Below, piece after piece: positions 38,001-47,596 of a stretch of DNA of 64,000 nt. The translations under genes and the position numbers were made by a program. Position 1 is the stretch's first letter. Each line of letters starts with the position of its first letter. The DNA comes from Leptomonas pyrrhocoris (taxonomy: Eukaryota; Euglenozoa; Kinetoplastea; Trypanosomatida; Trypanosomatidae), in the NCBI RefSeq assembly GCF_001293395.1, contig NW_015438371.1, forward strand, positions 651,186-715,185, read 5' to 3'. The notes under the pieces are model-generated. The model worked only from the letters and a program-made list of their open reading frames with translations, was not told where the DNA came from and made no database searches.

Positions 38001-38793
38001 CATCCAGGACCTGCGCACCAAGAACCAAGAGCTGGAGAAGTTCAAGTTTGTGCTCGAGTACAAGCGGAAGGAACTCAAGACGCAGATTCAGCCCAAGGAC
38101 AACGAGATCAACGCCTCCAAGGAAAAACTGGCGCACATGGAGTCCGAGACAGGGCAGTACGAGGCGAGCAACGAGCACCTTGTGCTGCAAATCAAGAGTC
38201 TGCGACAGAAGCGCGCGGCCCATCAGAAGGACCTGGACTGCGTGGCGGGCAAGATCGCAGAGGCAAAGGCCTACCAAAGCCGCATGTGGGCAGAGATAGG
38301 GGACACCTACAGCGAGTACCAAGCTACTAAGGACAAAAAGCGTCTCAAGGCGATGGCGAAGGCCCTGCATGACAACTACACTTCTGGCCGGAAGCCGGCG
38401 AATCAGAAGCTCTTCAACTCCGCCGGCACCGCCACGGACGAGGTGAGGGACTACCACCGAGAGCGTGATCACCTCGAGGGTAACCTGGCTAGCCTCAAGA
38501 AAAAGATCGCCAAGGATGAGGAGAACCACCGCGCGGAGAAGCAGTGCATCACGACGGAGAACGTCATCCTCGTGAAAGAGATCAACGACCTACGTAAGGA
38601 GGCGCGGACGCTGGCGGCGAAGGCGGGGGTGGTGCGTCCCACCGACCCGAACGGCGTCTCCGTGTACGAGGCGGAGTACGCGCGTGAGGCGCAGATCCAG
38701 CACTCCGAAATCGGTCGTCTGCGCAACATCGTCGAGCAGCTAGAGGCGCAGGTCAAGGCGAAGGGGCTTCCGTTGCCCGTGCCGAAAACGTAG
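35086..38793 (+). CDS. CFAP57: CFAP57/WDR65-like flagellar WD40 and coiled-coil protein
   Basis: 1235 residues. The N-terminal half (about 1-710) is two tandem WD40 propellers; examples are VATAGRDGSVFLWN near 385 and LITVGDDGMVVFWD near 680. The C-terminal half (about 725-1235) is one long Glu/Lys/Arg-rich coiled coil. The opening matches CFAP57 layout: VFGV, then IHYLDEDYIVWIAG, ALAPNRRLLAVAE, and SFSHDGRYLVAL with WKLVYWDVEKHK. CFAP57 links inner dynein arms to the regulatory complex in motile axonemes, as expected in a flagellate. A Gly-rich insert breaks the propeller near 620-645. Start: first ATG after a strong C-tract and AG; upstream frame extension is intergenic-like. Confidence 0.85.
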   Translation: MAQNPKMIERRMVFGVCEDVKDGIHYLDEDYIVWIAGESVVLLDTQQGSQELIPCTSACEGVTAMALAPNRRLLAVAESGKSPSVVIYLFDPAASPRIKRRSILHLSDVGSHEYVSLSFSHDGRYLVALGGFPEWKLVYWDVEKHKMLAHSTALENTLEAKDVRHLNQCSIAPRDPALICVSGRGCVKFFSYADGHLFPSSGGVEAAEVHYLAHSWLMEDANRLVVSTDNGDLLLFEDKQYQHPLPLSPSDGIAITALASYTKGFACGGDMGLITLFERTRSKEMYRKVRTFRFNADGTQGLSGDLTTASKIGAEVPVIRAFTFTPPPAEEMLAFLTSTKQMYALNVPNADFTKAEDMVFQPVGQPFHTSSIAAVDTCAQRPLVATAGRDGSVFLWNTITNVVELRKNFRAEILSMAMHPSGLHMIIAFTDSLRVYNIYEKDLCEYKRLSIRNCVACCFSHGGQYFAVANSTIIHVYYSYTCELLGHLRGHNSKVRSLSFVPPDDTRLISSGADGAVFEFSLCDYHKVHDNIVKAVTYHCAAADVQTVWAAGSDRKLRQLDRATMQHIVEYGLNNASMRCMSVSKNLKLLFGGCDDGTVRVYNTYLGEKLIGSGGERVGTAGGGGDGAGGSAGGGGPRIVAAPRDITIESHITHIGHVNALTLSYNEEMLITVGDDGMVVFWDVVAPHRGTVKELAYTTELLVDRRDLDATMGLLRNLTEQVTDLKHRMAQQQLKQERQHEEQIAHLDEEYSGEMVKQKDHIAALEAAKSEQAIRFTEFMVELEQKSAQTYQQTEDDYRCKLESLNSRADQLRHLIAEENAKHISEKTTLKTEAEAQHRKDKQRQREEFQGLDEERHRIATEKERNDAETEAMSRMIEEDNDTEIVKAKEYYEKRYREQEEEAAALQAANNTLLSKENLSRAELEAKMADVTEKLRQQTVLESHIESAKRDIEALTNELRERGETIADKDRRIQDLRTKNQELEKFKFVLEYKRKELKTQIQPKDNEINASKEKLAHMESETGQYEASNEHLVLQIKSLRQKRAAHQKDLDCVAGKIAEAKAYQSRMWAEIGDTYSEYQATKDKKRLKAMAKALHDNYTSGRKPANQKLFNSAGTATDEVRDYHRERDHLEGNLASLKKKIAKDEENHRAEKQCITTENVILVKEINDLRKEARTLAAKAGVVRPTDPNGVSVYEAEYAREAQIQHSEIGRLRNIVEQLEAQVKAKGLPLPVPKT

Positions 38794-39636
38794 CTGCGCG
38801 AATGCGAGGACCTCCCCCCCAAAAAAAGACGCGTTTCGTCCTACGTCGTTTCCTGCAAACAAGATGTACCTTTTACAATATTATTAATCTCTACTTTTAG
38901 ATCCTCGCGTGCCTACGCCTTTCGATGTACAAAAGCGAACGCATTCTGACGAGATGTATTGAACGAATGCGACATTGCTGCTGCCGTATGTACACGTGAA
39001 CCGAACCTACTCCTTTTTCTGTTTTAGACAAGTAGCTCTTGTTCCCAGTTAACCTAAGTTTCACTTGAGTATATATTGAAGCCGCAACGATGCGCGGAGG
39101 TGCGTAAGTATTTTGCGGGTTTCATGCAGGAGGAAATTGGTTTCGCGCTCTTCGTGTTGGCTTTCATAGAAGGCCGTCTTCTCATCGTCTGCGAGGCGAA
39201 TGCCCGCTGAAGAAAGACGAAGAAGAAATGAGAGAGAAACTGCGAACTCACTCTGCACCCCTTCATGTGTGGCTGTGCGTTGGCACTACGAGCTTGGGAT
39301 TTGAGAGAGCTGCGTTTCGACGCATAGGCGTTCTCGGCCGGTGCAAAAATCTTTAGCCGCCTCATTCTCTCCTTTCATTGTTCTTCCTGTTCTTTGTTTT
39401 GACGCTGGCTTCAACGACAATGCGCGTTTGATGCAGCCTTCCTTTTTTTTGCTTTTGACTTTTCTGTGGCTTTGTGCTCGACACTGCGGGCGACGGAAGG
39501 AGATTCCTGACGGCATCTTCGCGCCCATACGTATTTCTTTTCTTCAGTCACTTCTCTGTTTCCTTCTTCTACCCCCCCCCAAAAGGTCGTGTTGCTACCA
39601 CAAAGAGAAGCGTTAGTCCGTTTCTTGTGTGCAGCG
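38794..39636. other. Intergenic gap, no gene recognised
   Basis: About 0.84 kb. Holds two C-run/A-run junctions (38814-38827 and 39572-39584). No supported ORF. Confidence 0.6.
39561..39585 (+). promoter_or_regulatory. Predicted trans-splice acceptor of the PPR-like gene
   Basis: C/T tract ending in nine C, then AAAAG with AG at 39584-39585. The next ATG is at 39637. Confidence 0.55.
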
Positions 39637-41712
39637 ATGCTGTCCAGCACGGCACTTACCAGGTGCTTCGCATCACTGGCCGTAGCCTCCGCCACCACCT
39701 TCATGCAGGAACACGCGGCGGACGCACCGGCAGCGGCTGAGGTGGAGCCGGTGTTGTGGATCGACGACGTCGCACCTGCCCAGAAGGCGTTGGAAGAGCA
39801 CATTCGGAGTGCGGCGTACAAGGAGCTGCACCGCCCTGCCCTGACGACCTCCGCGATGGGCCTCTTTGGTGGGGAGCCCGGGTTTGAGAAGGCGTATCGA
39901 GTGTGGGTAGACCCCGACCGGCCGCACATGAAGCACGTGTTCAACCAGACCGCGCTGGCGAAGAACCTGCGCTACACCCGTTACGGCTACTTCAAGCGTG
40001 ACATGCACCTCCTCGACATCGACAAGCTGGTGCGCCACGCCCGCATGCTGCCCACGCCGAACCGCCTCCTGACCGACTTTCTGTATCAACGCGTGCCGAT
40101 GCCGGACAAGAGCTGTGCGGCAATTCTGCGCTATCAGCTAGAGCAGCTGACGTTGATTGAGGACTGGCAGCGGGTGGCGAGCTTCGCGTGCGCCGAGGAG
40201 ATCTTTGAGCGGATGGTTGTGACGAACATCCCACCCGTCGACGTCGGCCCCGAGACGCACGCGGAGATGATTCGCTGCTGTGCCGTCTGCGGGGCGTGGG
40301 AGAAAGGCTGGGACGTGTACCTGCAGCGTGCGCGTGAGCTGGAGGCGGAAGCGGCGGGCAAGTCTGTCGAGGCCTTTACCCTCTCCACATACTTCTTCGA
40401 CGCCGTGTTAGAGTTGTGCGTGGCGTGCAAGAAGCCGGCGGAGGGGATGGCGGTGATGACGGAGGTTATTCAGCGGCACCTGCGTCCGCGCCCTTCGATG
40501 CTGGCCAAGACGATGATTCTTGTCTCAATGGCAGCGGAGCAGCTCCAACCCGCTTCTGTGAAGGCGTCGGCAGCTGCTGCAACAGCTTCTGACGAGGAGG
40601 CAGCGCCTCCGGATACCGCCTCCGCCTCTCCTCTGACGCACGCGGACGAGGCGCGAGCGGATCTCGACACGTACCTGGCGCGTGGGCTGGATGCGTGGTC
40701 CTTGTACGACTTCTACGCCCTCCAGCGCAGCACTGGGTGCGTGGAGGCCTACATGCGCATGGGCGCGATGCTGCAGAGACCAACCCTCGTCCTCGAGGCG
40801 CTCAGCTTCGCGGACGGGGCGAATATCCGCGTCTCACTCGAGTGCTACTACTGGGCTGTGTACGCTCTCCGTACGGTGCCTGGTATGGGCGACTACCTGA
40901 TCGATCTTTTTGGCCAGCTGCCTCAGCGGGGACTGTCTGCTGATTATGTGCTCTACACGTTGGCCTTCCTTTACTGCGCCCTGCAGGCCGACGGCGAGCT
41001 GGCCGTCTCCGTGTATCGGCAGTTTTACCAGCACAGCGATATCAACCCAACACCGGAGATGACGCTGCTGTTTGTGCAGGCGTGTGCTGTCAGTGCGGAG
41101 AGCACAGTGGAGATGCTTGTGTGCTGTGAGGCCATGATTCGGCGACTGGAGGAGGTGGGCAGTGCGGTTGACAACATCGATGCCATCTACGACCAATGCA
41201 TCGAGCTGGCGGCCCACGTCGGTGCGGTGAGCGCGGCGCACAGCAAGGTGAAGAAGCTCGTGAGTTTTGGCAAGTCGCTGACGACGCGCATCTTGAACTC
41301 GCTGCTCCTGGCAAACGCGCAGTCGACGGACGGCTCGCTGAGGATGTCGGCAGAAATAATCCGCCTGTACACCCTGCTGGGGATTGGTGTGAACGACGAC
41401 ACTCTAACCTGTCTCACGATGTGTCAGGCGGCACACGGGACATCCAGTGAAGTGGACGCGTTTTGCAGGTCCGTCGAGGCGGCGCAGGCGGCGAGCCCAA
41501 CGGGGACGCTTGGCGAGGATGCGGAGGCCGTCATTGCCGATACCCCACCGCATCAGCTGCGGCAGCTCAAGACGGCATGGCGTCTGCGTCCGCGAGACAT
41601 GATGCTGCGTCGCTTTGGTCAACACACCAAGCCACCGGGCAAGGAGCAGGTGGGCAGCATGTTGGGCAGCACCGTTCCGTTTGGGCGTTCACCAGGCGAG
41701 CGGAAGGTGTAG
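39637..41712 (+). CDS. Mitochondrial PPR-like helical protein
   Basis: 691 residues. N-terminus MLSSTALTRCFASLAVASATT is Ser/Ala-rich with an Arg and no acid, a likely mitochondrial presequence. The body is a chain of helix pairs with PPR-like features, for example TFHAEMIRCCAVCGAWEKGWDVY-type units (from about 205), LDAVLELCVACKKPAEGMAVM-type units (about 255), and LYTLAFLYCALQADGELAVSVY-type units (about 440); these are patterns, not exact quotes. A Ser/Ala-rich linker lies near 305-345. Trypanosomatids have many such proteins in mitochondrial RNA editing, RNA stability and the mitoribosome. The exact role cannot be told from sequence alone. Confidence 0.75.
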   Translation: MLSSTALTRCFASLAVASATTFMQEHAADAPAAAEVEPVLWIDDVAPAQKALEEHIRSAAYKELHRPALTTSAMGLFGGEPGFEKAYRVWVDPDRPHMKHVFNQTALAKNLRYTRYGYFKRDMHLLDIDKLVRHARMLPTPNRLLTDFLYQRVPMPDKSCAAILRYQLEQLTLIEDWQRVASFACAEEIFERMVVTNIPPVDVGPETHAEMIRCCAVCGAWEKGWDVYLQRARELEAEAAGKSVEAFTLSTYFFDAVLELCVACKKPAEGMAVMTEVIQRHLRPRPSMLAKTMILVSMAAEQLQPASVKASAAAATASDEEAAPPDTASASPLTHADEARADLDTYLARGLDAWSLYDFYALQRSTGCVEAYMRMGAMLQRPTLVLEALSFADGANIRVSLECYYWAVYALRTVPGMGDYLIDLFGQLPQRGLSADYVLYTLAFLYCALQADGELAVSVYRQFYQHSDINPTPEMTLLFVQACAVSAESTVEMLVCCEAMIRRLEEVGSAVDNIDAIYDQCIELAAHVGAVSAAHSKVKKLVSFGKSLTTRILNSLLLANAQSTDGSLRMSAEIIRLYTLLGIGVNDDTLTCLTMCQAAHGTSSEVDAFCRSVEAAQAASPTGTLGEDAEAVIADTPPHQLRQLKTAWRLRPRDMMLRRFGQHTKPPGKEQVGSMLGSTVPFGRSPGERKV

Positions 41713-42530
41713 CGCTCACGATGGTGGGGTACTAGGAGCTGTCCCGCTGAAAGGTCGCCGGCTTTGTCTTCTCCTTATTGGTGGCGTACGTGCATGTCGT
41801 TTGTGTTTCTTACTGGACTTTTGATCATAACAGTGGATTTCAATCACAGTTTTTTTTTTTGTCTTTCTCGCCTCCAGCGGAGCGGCGCCGTTCTCAGCGA
41901 CGTTGTCGTCGTATTCACTAAGCTCATAAACGAAGAAGGAAGTGACAAGGAGAAAGGAGAGCCGAAGGCTGATGGACGGCGATGAGCGGAGGAGATCCAC
42001 TGACAAGTGAGCGAAATAGTTTTTCGTGGTGTGCGCATTTTTCCCTTCACCTTATGAATTCTTTTATTGGGTGGAGTGGCGATGGTAGAGGAAACGACAG
42101 CAACAGCGAAGCGTTCGCTTTCAAGGTACCTCCCGCTTTCGAGAATTGATGACGTGCTGGATGGCAGCCTGTTTTGCTCTCTGAAGAGGACACCCAAACC
42201 ATTTTATTCTTCTTTCAAGTTCAGCTATCGGTGCTCCACTTCATCTCTGTCTCTCCTTTGCTTCTTCTATTACTAATACCCCCTCTTTTTTTGGTTGTTT
42301 CCTTCATCTCTGTCGCGGACGGTATGCGCATTGAAGCTTCGCATCGCAGAGCTGCGTGTTGGCGCCGACGCCGTTGGAGGCAGCGCCAGGAGAGAACATC
42401 CTCTTTTTCGTTTCTCCCTCAGCGTTGCGGAAGACAGCGCACAATCTCCTTCCGCTTTCTCTGGTAATGCATCGACCCTCACGGAACCGTGTGCAGTAGC
42501 TTTCTTTGTTTTTGTTTTTTCCGTTTCTAC

Positions 42531-42551
42531 CGACGTTTGTTTCCTTCCAAG
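42531..42551 (+). promoter_or_regulatory. Predicted trans-splice acceptor of the MDM12-like gene
   Basis: T/C tract with AG at 42550-42551. The first ATG after it is 42609, and the CA repeat lies within the leader. Confidence 0.5.
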
Positions 42552-42567
42552 TCTCTCTGCACGCATC

Positions 42568-42595
<28 letters not shown>
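42568..42595. repeat. (CA)n microsatellite in a 5' leader
   Basis: About 14 CA units 13 nt before the ATG at 42609. Confidence 0.9.
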
Positions 42596-42599
<4 letters not shown>

Positions 42600-42608
42600 T
42601 GCTGCATT

Positions 42609-43637
42609 ATGCTGCAATGGGACTGGCCGCAGACGTGGAGCTTCGACGACCGCGAGGCCATCCGCGTCTCCCTCGAAACCGCCATCCGTGCCGCTATGGC
42701 CAAAGGAGAAAGCAAACTGGTGCGTGGCGTGGTGCACGTAGAGCTGCCAGAGATCGGCCCCACCCCTCCGCAGGTGATGCTGAGTGGTATTCGCGAGCTG
42801 TCGCTGGAGCATACCGCCGTCATGGTGAAGGTGCGCTACGACGGTGAGTTTGCGCTGAAGTTGCAGGGGCTGCAGGTGAACGTGGACACCGTCGGATCCA
42901 ATTCCACGTCGAGCAACGACCCCACCCTGTCGATGCCCTTTTACTGCCCGCTGGAGATGACGCTGAGCGACATCCACATCGACGGCGTCGCCTCGATTGA
43001 GATCTTCCAAGAGGTGGCGGACGTCAGCAGCAGCGGTGGTGGAAACGCCGATGGCATGTCGGAGTCGTGGAACGGCGCCACGCCAACCCCGCGCTCCTCC
43101 CACACGACGTCGCCGCCGTCGATGCATCGAGTCCCACGCAGCAACGCGACGCCACACCTGTCGCGAACACCGTCGATGACGACGCGCAGTTCCCGCGCCG
43201 GCGGCTTCCCCGGCTCTGGCTACGGCGTGCTCTTAGGAGCCGGCGGACGTCGTGCAATGCGACCACCTGAAATGCTGCAGGGCAGCCCCCAGCCGGCCGC
43301 GCCGTCCCTCGCGTCCCTCGCGGCGCCGCGTCGCGCTTCGCTGGCGACATCCGACGCCACCGCGAACGATGCTGCGTGGGCTCGTGCCGCCCCCCTCTCG
43401 AGCTCCGCCCCGCCTCGGCACTCCCTTATCGACTTGGCGACAAAGCGCGCTGTGGTGAAGAAGCGGCGGGTGAAGGTGCAACTGTTTGGTGATCCCATCA
43501 AAGGCTACAAGGTGGAGTCGAACCTGGTGGCGGTTCCGGGGGCGGGTAAGAAGGTGGAGGAGCACATTCAAGACATGCTGAAGCCCATCATTGAGCGGCT
43601 TATGACCGACGGCATCAACGTGGAGCTCAAGACGTAA
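42609..43637 (+). CDS. MDM12: MDM12-like SMP-domain protein (ERMES-type)
   Basis: 342 residues. In fungi Mdm12 joins Mmm1 and Mdm34 in the ER-mitochondria encounter structure and carries lipids in an SMP tube. Matching features in order: a Trp-containing N-terminus (MLQWDWPQTW), then LPEIGPTPPQVMLSGI (Mdm12-like Gly-Pro-Pro turn), VMVKVRYDGEFALKLQGLQVN (strand pairs around an YxGD/E core), PFYCPLEMTLSDIHIDG, and at the C-terminus VQLFGDPIKG with a closing helix KKVEEHIQDMLKPIIERL. A Ser/Pro/Ala-rich insert (about 145-275) splits the SMP domain, as inserts do in fungal Mdm12. No membrane segment, also like Mdm12. The match is by eye; a different SMP/TULIP-fold protein is the main alternative. 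Confidence 0.68.
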   Translation: MLQWDWPQTWSFDDREAIRVSLETAIRAAMAKGESKLVRGVVHVELPEIGPTPPQVMLSGIRELSLEHTAVMVKVRYDGEFALKLQGLQVNVDTVGSNSTSSNDPTLSMPFYCPLEMTLSDIHIDGVASIEIFQEVADVSSSGGGNADGMSESWNGATPTPRSSHTTSPPSMHRVPRSNATPHLSRTPSMTTRSSRAGGFPGSGYGVLLGAGGRRAMRPPEMLQGSPQPAAPSLASLAAPRRASLATSDATANDAAWARAAPLSSSAPPRHSLIDLATKRAVVKKRRVKVQLFGDPIKGYKVESNLVAVPGAGKKVEEHIQDMLKPIIERLMTDGINVELKT

Positions 43638-44392
43638 TGTGCTTTGATGTCGCAGCGTCCCAGCAATGACGCGAGCGAGGCGCTCTGCCTCTCGCTTTTC
43701 CCTTCCTCGTTGGTTGGTGTGCCTCGGGAGACGTTCTGCGCTGTTTTTCGTTGTTCTGTCCTTACAGACGCTCCTTTGATGGCGCTTGTTCTTCTTGTTC
43801 TTCTTCTTTCCGTAATCGATCTGGGTATTCATGCTGCTGCGAAGGGGGGAAAGGACGACAACGCAAGCAACGAAACGCTGCGGGGGATTGAGAGGCTCAG
43901 AGGGAAAACGCGCTTGTTCGCGTACGTACGCAGGCGAGCACAGCGTCTCCTCCGGCGCATCTCCCTCTCCCTCTCTCGCTCCCTCTACGGCACATTACTG
44001 TACAAACACGCACTCTGCTGCGTTGCCCGGCTGTCAAGGGTCTTTGAGTGCGCTCTTACGTCTCTTCTGTCTTGACATTGGATGGGACTGTCTTCTTTTT
44101 TCTTCTTTCTGGCGTACTTCAAATGTGTGTCTCTGCCTGCATGTGGCGAACCACTTCCCCTCCTTCCCTCTTCCTCCTCTCTGCCGATACACCGGCACGC
44201 TCTTCACCGCATTGGGCGGACGCAGCTGCTCGTTGACCGCCTCACGGGGGGAAAGGGAGAAAAGAAAAAAAGCAGAATCGCTTTTGATCGTTTCTCATAC
44301 CGCCGCGTTGTTGCAGAGCGGAGATTGGAAACGACGCGTATCATCACTTCTGTTGTACGTCCTCCGCCTGTCTTGCATCCTTTCGTGGAGTG
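43638..44392. other. Intergenic gap, no gene recognised
   Basis: About 0.75 kb, T/C-rich in parts. No supported ORF. Confidence 0.6.
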
Positions 44393-47300
44393 ATGGACGG
44401 CGAGGAGCCGCGCGTGACGGTGTCGGTGCGGGTTCGCCCGACGCTCGCCTTTGCGGCCAACGCCCTGCAGCAGAGCGAGCGCTACGCGGAGGTGGTCTGC
44501 ATTCCCACCTCTGACACCTCCCTCCGACTTGCGGAGCGGCGGGCGGCGAAGGTGCACCGCGATGTGCACTTCGCGTACGACCACGTCTTCGATGGCGACA
44601 CCACCCAGGAGGAGGTCTACGAGACGGCTGCGCTGGACGGTGTCGACGGCGTGCTGAGTGGCACGAACACCTCCTTCCTCACCTACGGCCAAACCGGCAG
44701 CGGAAAGACCTTCACAGTGCTGGGTAAACCCGCGCAGGGTGGGGAGGGCGGGGAGGCGGCGGCGGTGGTGGGGCCGGAGAGCGGACTTCTCCTGCGGGCG
44801 ATCCAGGACATGCTCACCTACGCTGAGAGGATGCGAATGAAGAACGAGCGTCACGTGGTGCTCGGCATCACGGCCGTCGAGATTTACAATGATGAAATAC
44901 GCGACCTGCTACGGGAGGGCAGCGTCTCTGCGGCCCTGCTTCAGCCCATCATGACGAGGGACGCCCTGCACTTCCGCGGGCTCACCCACATGCCGCTGCG
45001 CAGCCTGCGGGACGCCTGTGCCGTGTACGAGCGGGCGGCGGCGCGGCGGGTGCAGCGGGCGACATCGGCCAACGACACCTCCTCCCGCTCTCACGCCATT
45101 TTTGCCGTGGAGGTTTTTCAAACGCCGATGACTCCGACGTGTGTTCGCCCGCCAACGTTGGCGGAGTGCTGTGCCATGCGGGATGCGCAGGTGAAGGCGC
45201 CGGGATGGCCGTCGACCCGCTCTCCTGTCCGCTGCGACTGCTTCGTCGGTGCGCCGAACGTGCTGCTCTGTGACGACGGACGTGTCCCCATCCTGTACAG
45301 CGTGCTGACGGTTGTGGATCTCGCGGGGAGTGAGAAGGCGAAGCACGCGGACGTGCACGGCGCCGGCTTCGACGAGCTGCGCCGCATCAACGCGTCCCTC
45401 ACCGCCCTCGGCAACGTCGTGCACCACCTCTACCACAACTCTGCACACATTCCTTACCGCGACAGCAAACTGACGATGGTGCTGCGCGACACCTTCGCCG
45501 CCCCACGCGCGCGTGTGGTGCTCTTTGTCAACGTAAGCCCCACGGCGATCACGTGCGACGAGACGCTCTCCTCGCTCTACTTCGCCGACAAGATGAAAGG
45601 CATGGCGGCGCCGGCGGCCGCGACCTCGCCCCAGCAGGCGGCGCTGCAGACCAGCTATCTGGCCTCACTGCGACTGCACGACGCCCTCGTGGCAGAGATG
45701 CACGTCTTCCACGCACAGCAGGAGCTTTCCACGGGGCTGCTGCGGCGCGTGGCGTCTGCTGCGGCGGACCACCCCCTTTTGCAGCTTCCGTTTCACACGG
45801 CCTTACGCGAAGGATACGACAAGGCTGATCGACTGCGGCGACTGTGCGTCCAACTGAAAGCGGAGGTGGAGCTGTCGGAGTCTGCCGAGGCCCGTATGCA
45901 CCGCTTCGCCGAGGTTGCACAGAGCGAGCTAAGAAAACAGTTGTTGATGAAGTACAGGCAGCGTCGCGCCGAGGTGCCCACGCTTACCGCGGAGGTGGAG
46001 CGGGCGAACGAAGCTCTGAAAAAAGAGCTGGTGGACACCGAGGCTGCGATGCAACAATCGCTCAGCACGATGAAGGCAGACACGCAAACGGCTGCCGCAA
46101 CACGCCACGAACTGTGTCAGTCGACGGCGGCGCAGAAGGCTCAGCTGGAGGCTTTCGACAACGTAGCTGAGGTTGCACCACACGGCAACACCTACGACGA
46201 CGCGGCCTTCGACGGCCCGGTGAGCATCGCCGGCGACTTTCGCAAGGCAAACTTGTCCGACGAAGCGGCAGGAAATGCGTTTCAAAAAGCGCTGGCAGCG
46301 GCGAAGCTCCGCCTCCGTTTCGTGGAGCTGGTGGTGTTCAACGTGCGCACCGAGCCCGCACCGGCGACGCCCAGAGACGACGGTGACGGCAGCGAGGCCG
46401 CGTCCCGCACCGAGAAGTCACGCAGCCGCAGCGGCACCGCCGCTTCAACTCGGAAGTGCGACAGAAAACACGCGTCCGTCGAAGATTGGCTGCGCGGCGC
46501 GGTGCTCGTCATGGCGGGCAACGCGGTGGTGCAGTCCACGCGGCGGAAGGCGACGACGCAGGCGGCGTCCAGTCAACCCGCACTCGGCGATGTCACGAAC
46601 ATGCTGCTTGCAGCTCCCTCTCAGAAGAAGACGCTGCAGCTGCCCAAGTACTGGAAGGTGCTCCAGCAGCAGGATGCATCGTTGCGCACCGCAAACAGCT
46701 CGCAGGCGAAGAAAGCCGACCTCGCGGCGGCGACGGTGACGGGGCCCGCCGTCGGCCGCTTCCGCTCCTCCTTCGACGACCCAGGGCTCCTCACACGGGT
46801 CACCGCCTACATGGACATGGGGGCCTCCTTGATAAAGGTGGACCGCAGCGGGCGCCCCCGTCCGCAATGGTTTTACGTTGCACAGAAGGAGGACCGCCTG
46901 ATGCTGTGCTGGGATGAGTCGCGGCGCGGCGCCAGCCTGAGCGGTGGCGGCCACGTCTACTTGGACGCCGTGGCGAAGCTCGTCCTCGGCCGGTCCTCGC
47001 CGGGGTTTGTGCGGTACGGCAACGCGGCCGCTGCCGCCCCACACCCGGCGAGGCGCGCCGCGACGGACGAGGAGGTGTGCAACTCCTTCACCGTCGTCTA
47101 CCACTCCCGCTCGAACCACCGCGACTTGAAGTTTGTCGATGTCATCTGCCCGAACCGAAACGAGATGGAGACGTGGGTGGTGGGACTGGCGCACTGGGCA
47201 AAGGTGTCACCCCTCTTCGAAGATTCACGCCAGCCCGACGACGCCGCGGAGGAGGCAGAAGAGGCGAAGGAAGAAGAGGAAGTGTGCGTGACGCCGGTGC

Positions 47301-47596
47301 GGCTGGACGCGCAGGAGGCGGTGCTGAGTCGTGTTTGGCACATCCCAGCGGAGGTGTTAGCGAGGACACGACAGGAAATCGATGCTCGGCGGTCGCGCCA
47401 TCACTCCGGCAAGATGCGCCTGACACCAGGGGAGCTGCGGGACCTGACAGGGCTCGACATCTTTCGCGCGAGTGCGCTATGGCTGCACTTCGAGCAGCAA
47501 GGGTGGGTCGCGAACTCGACCGAAAAGCTGTGCTGCTTCGTCGACGCTGAAAAGCCGCACGAATCCGCGAAGGCGGCTGCGGCGACGGTGGAGTGA
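44393..47596 (+). CDS. Kinesin with C-terminal PH domain
   Basis: 1067 residues. The motor is N-terminal, starting at VTVSVRVRPTLAF near residue 8. P-loop GQTGSGKT at 99-106, switch I NDTSSRSH near 226 and switch II DLAGSEK near 307 are all canonical. An insert of about 55 residues with several Cys lies between switch I and switch II. A coiled coil follows (about 480-620). A PH domain lies at about 800-940: it opens GASLIKVDRSGRPRPQWFYV and ends with METWVVGLAHWAKV. A basic helical tail closes the protein. This kinesin-plus-PH architecture suggests membrane or vesicle cargo bound through phosphoinositides, as in kinesin-3 proteins. The start is the ATG at 44393, closely preceded by non-coding sequence. 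Confidence 0.92.
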   Translation: MDGEEPRVTVSVRVRPTLAFAANALQQSERYAEVVCIPTSDTSLRLAERRAAKVHRDVHFAYDHVFDGDTTQEEVYETAALDGVDGVLSGTNTSFLTYGQTGSGKTFTVLGKPAQGGEGGEAAAVVGPESGLLLRAIQDMLTYAERMRMKNERHVVLGITAVEIYNDEIRDLLREGSVSAALLQPIMTRDALHFRGLTHMPLRSLRDACAVYERAAARRVQRATSANDTSSRSHAIFAVEVFQTPMTPTCVRPPTLAECCAMRDAQVKAPGWPSTRSPVRCDCFVGAPNVLLCDDGRVPILYSVLTVVDLAGSEKAKHADVHGAGFDELRRINASLTALGNVVHHLYHNSAHIPYRDSKLTMVLRDTFAAPRARVVLFVNVSPTAITCDETLSSLYFADKMKGMAAPAAATSPQQAALQTSYLASLRLHDALVAEMHVFHAQQELSTGLLRRVASAAADHPLLQLPFHTALREGYDKADRLRRLCVQLKAEVELSESAEARMHRFAEVAQSELRKQLLMKYRQRRAEVPTLTAEVERANEALKKELVDTEAAMQQSLSTMKADTQTAAATRHELCQSTAAQKAQLEAFDNVAEVAPHGNTYDDAAFDGPVSIAGDFRKANLSDEAAGNAFQKALAAAKLRLRFVELVVFNVRTEPAPATPRDDGDGSEAASRTEKSRSRSGTAASTRKCDRKHASVEDWLRGAVLVMAGNAVVQSTRRKATTQAASSQPALGDVTNMLLAAPSQKKTLQLPKYWKVLQQQDASLRTANSSQAKKADLAAATVTGPAVGRFRSSFDDPGLLTRVTAYMDMGASLIKVDRSGRPRPQWFYVAQKEDRLMLCWDESRRGASLSGGGHVYLDAVAKLVLGRSSPGFVRYGNAAAAAPHPARRAATDEEVCNSFTVVYHSRSNHRDLKFVDVICPNRNEMETWVVGLAHWAKVSPLFEDSRQPDDAAEEAEEAKEEEEVCVTPVRLDAQEAVLSRVWHIPAEVLARTRQEIDARRSRHHSGKMRLTPGELRDLTGLDIFRASALWLHFEQQGWVANSTEKLCCFVDAEKPHESAKAAAATVE

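Larger units (their letters stand above)
41713..42608. other. Intergenic gap, no gene recognised
   Basis: About 0.9 kb. Includes a T-run, C/T-rich stretches and a CA microsatellite. No supported ORF. Confidence 0.6.
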
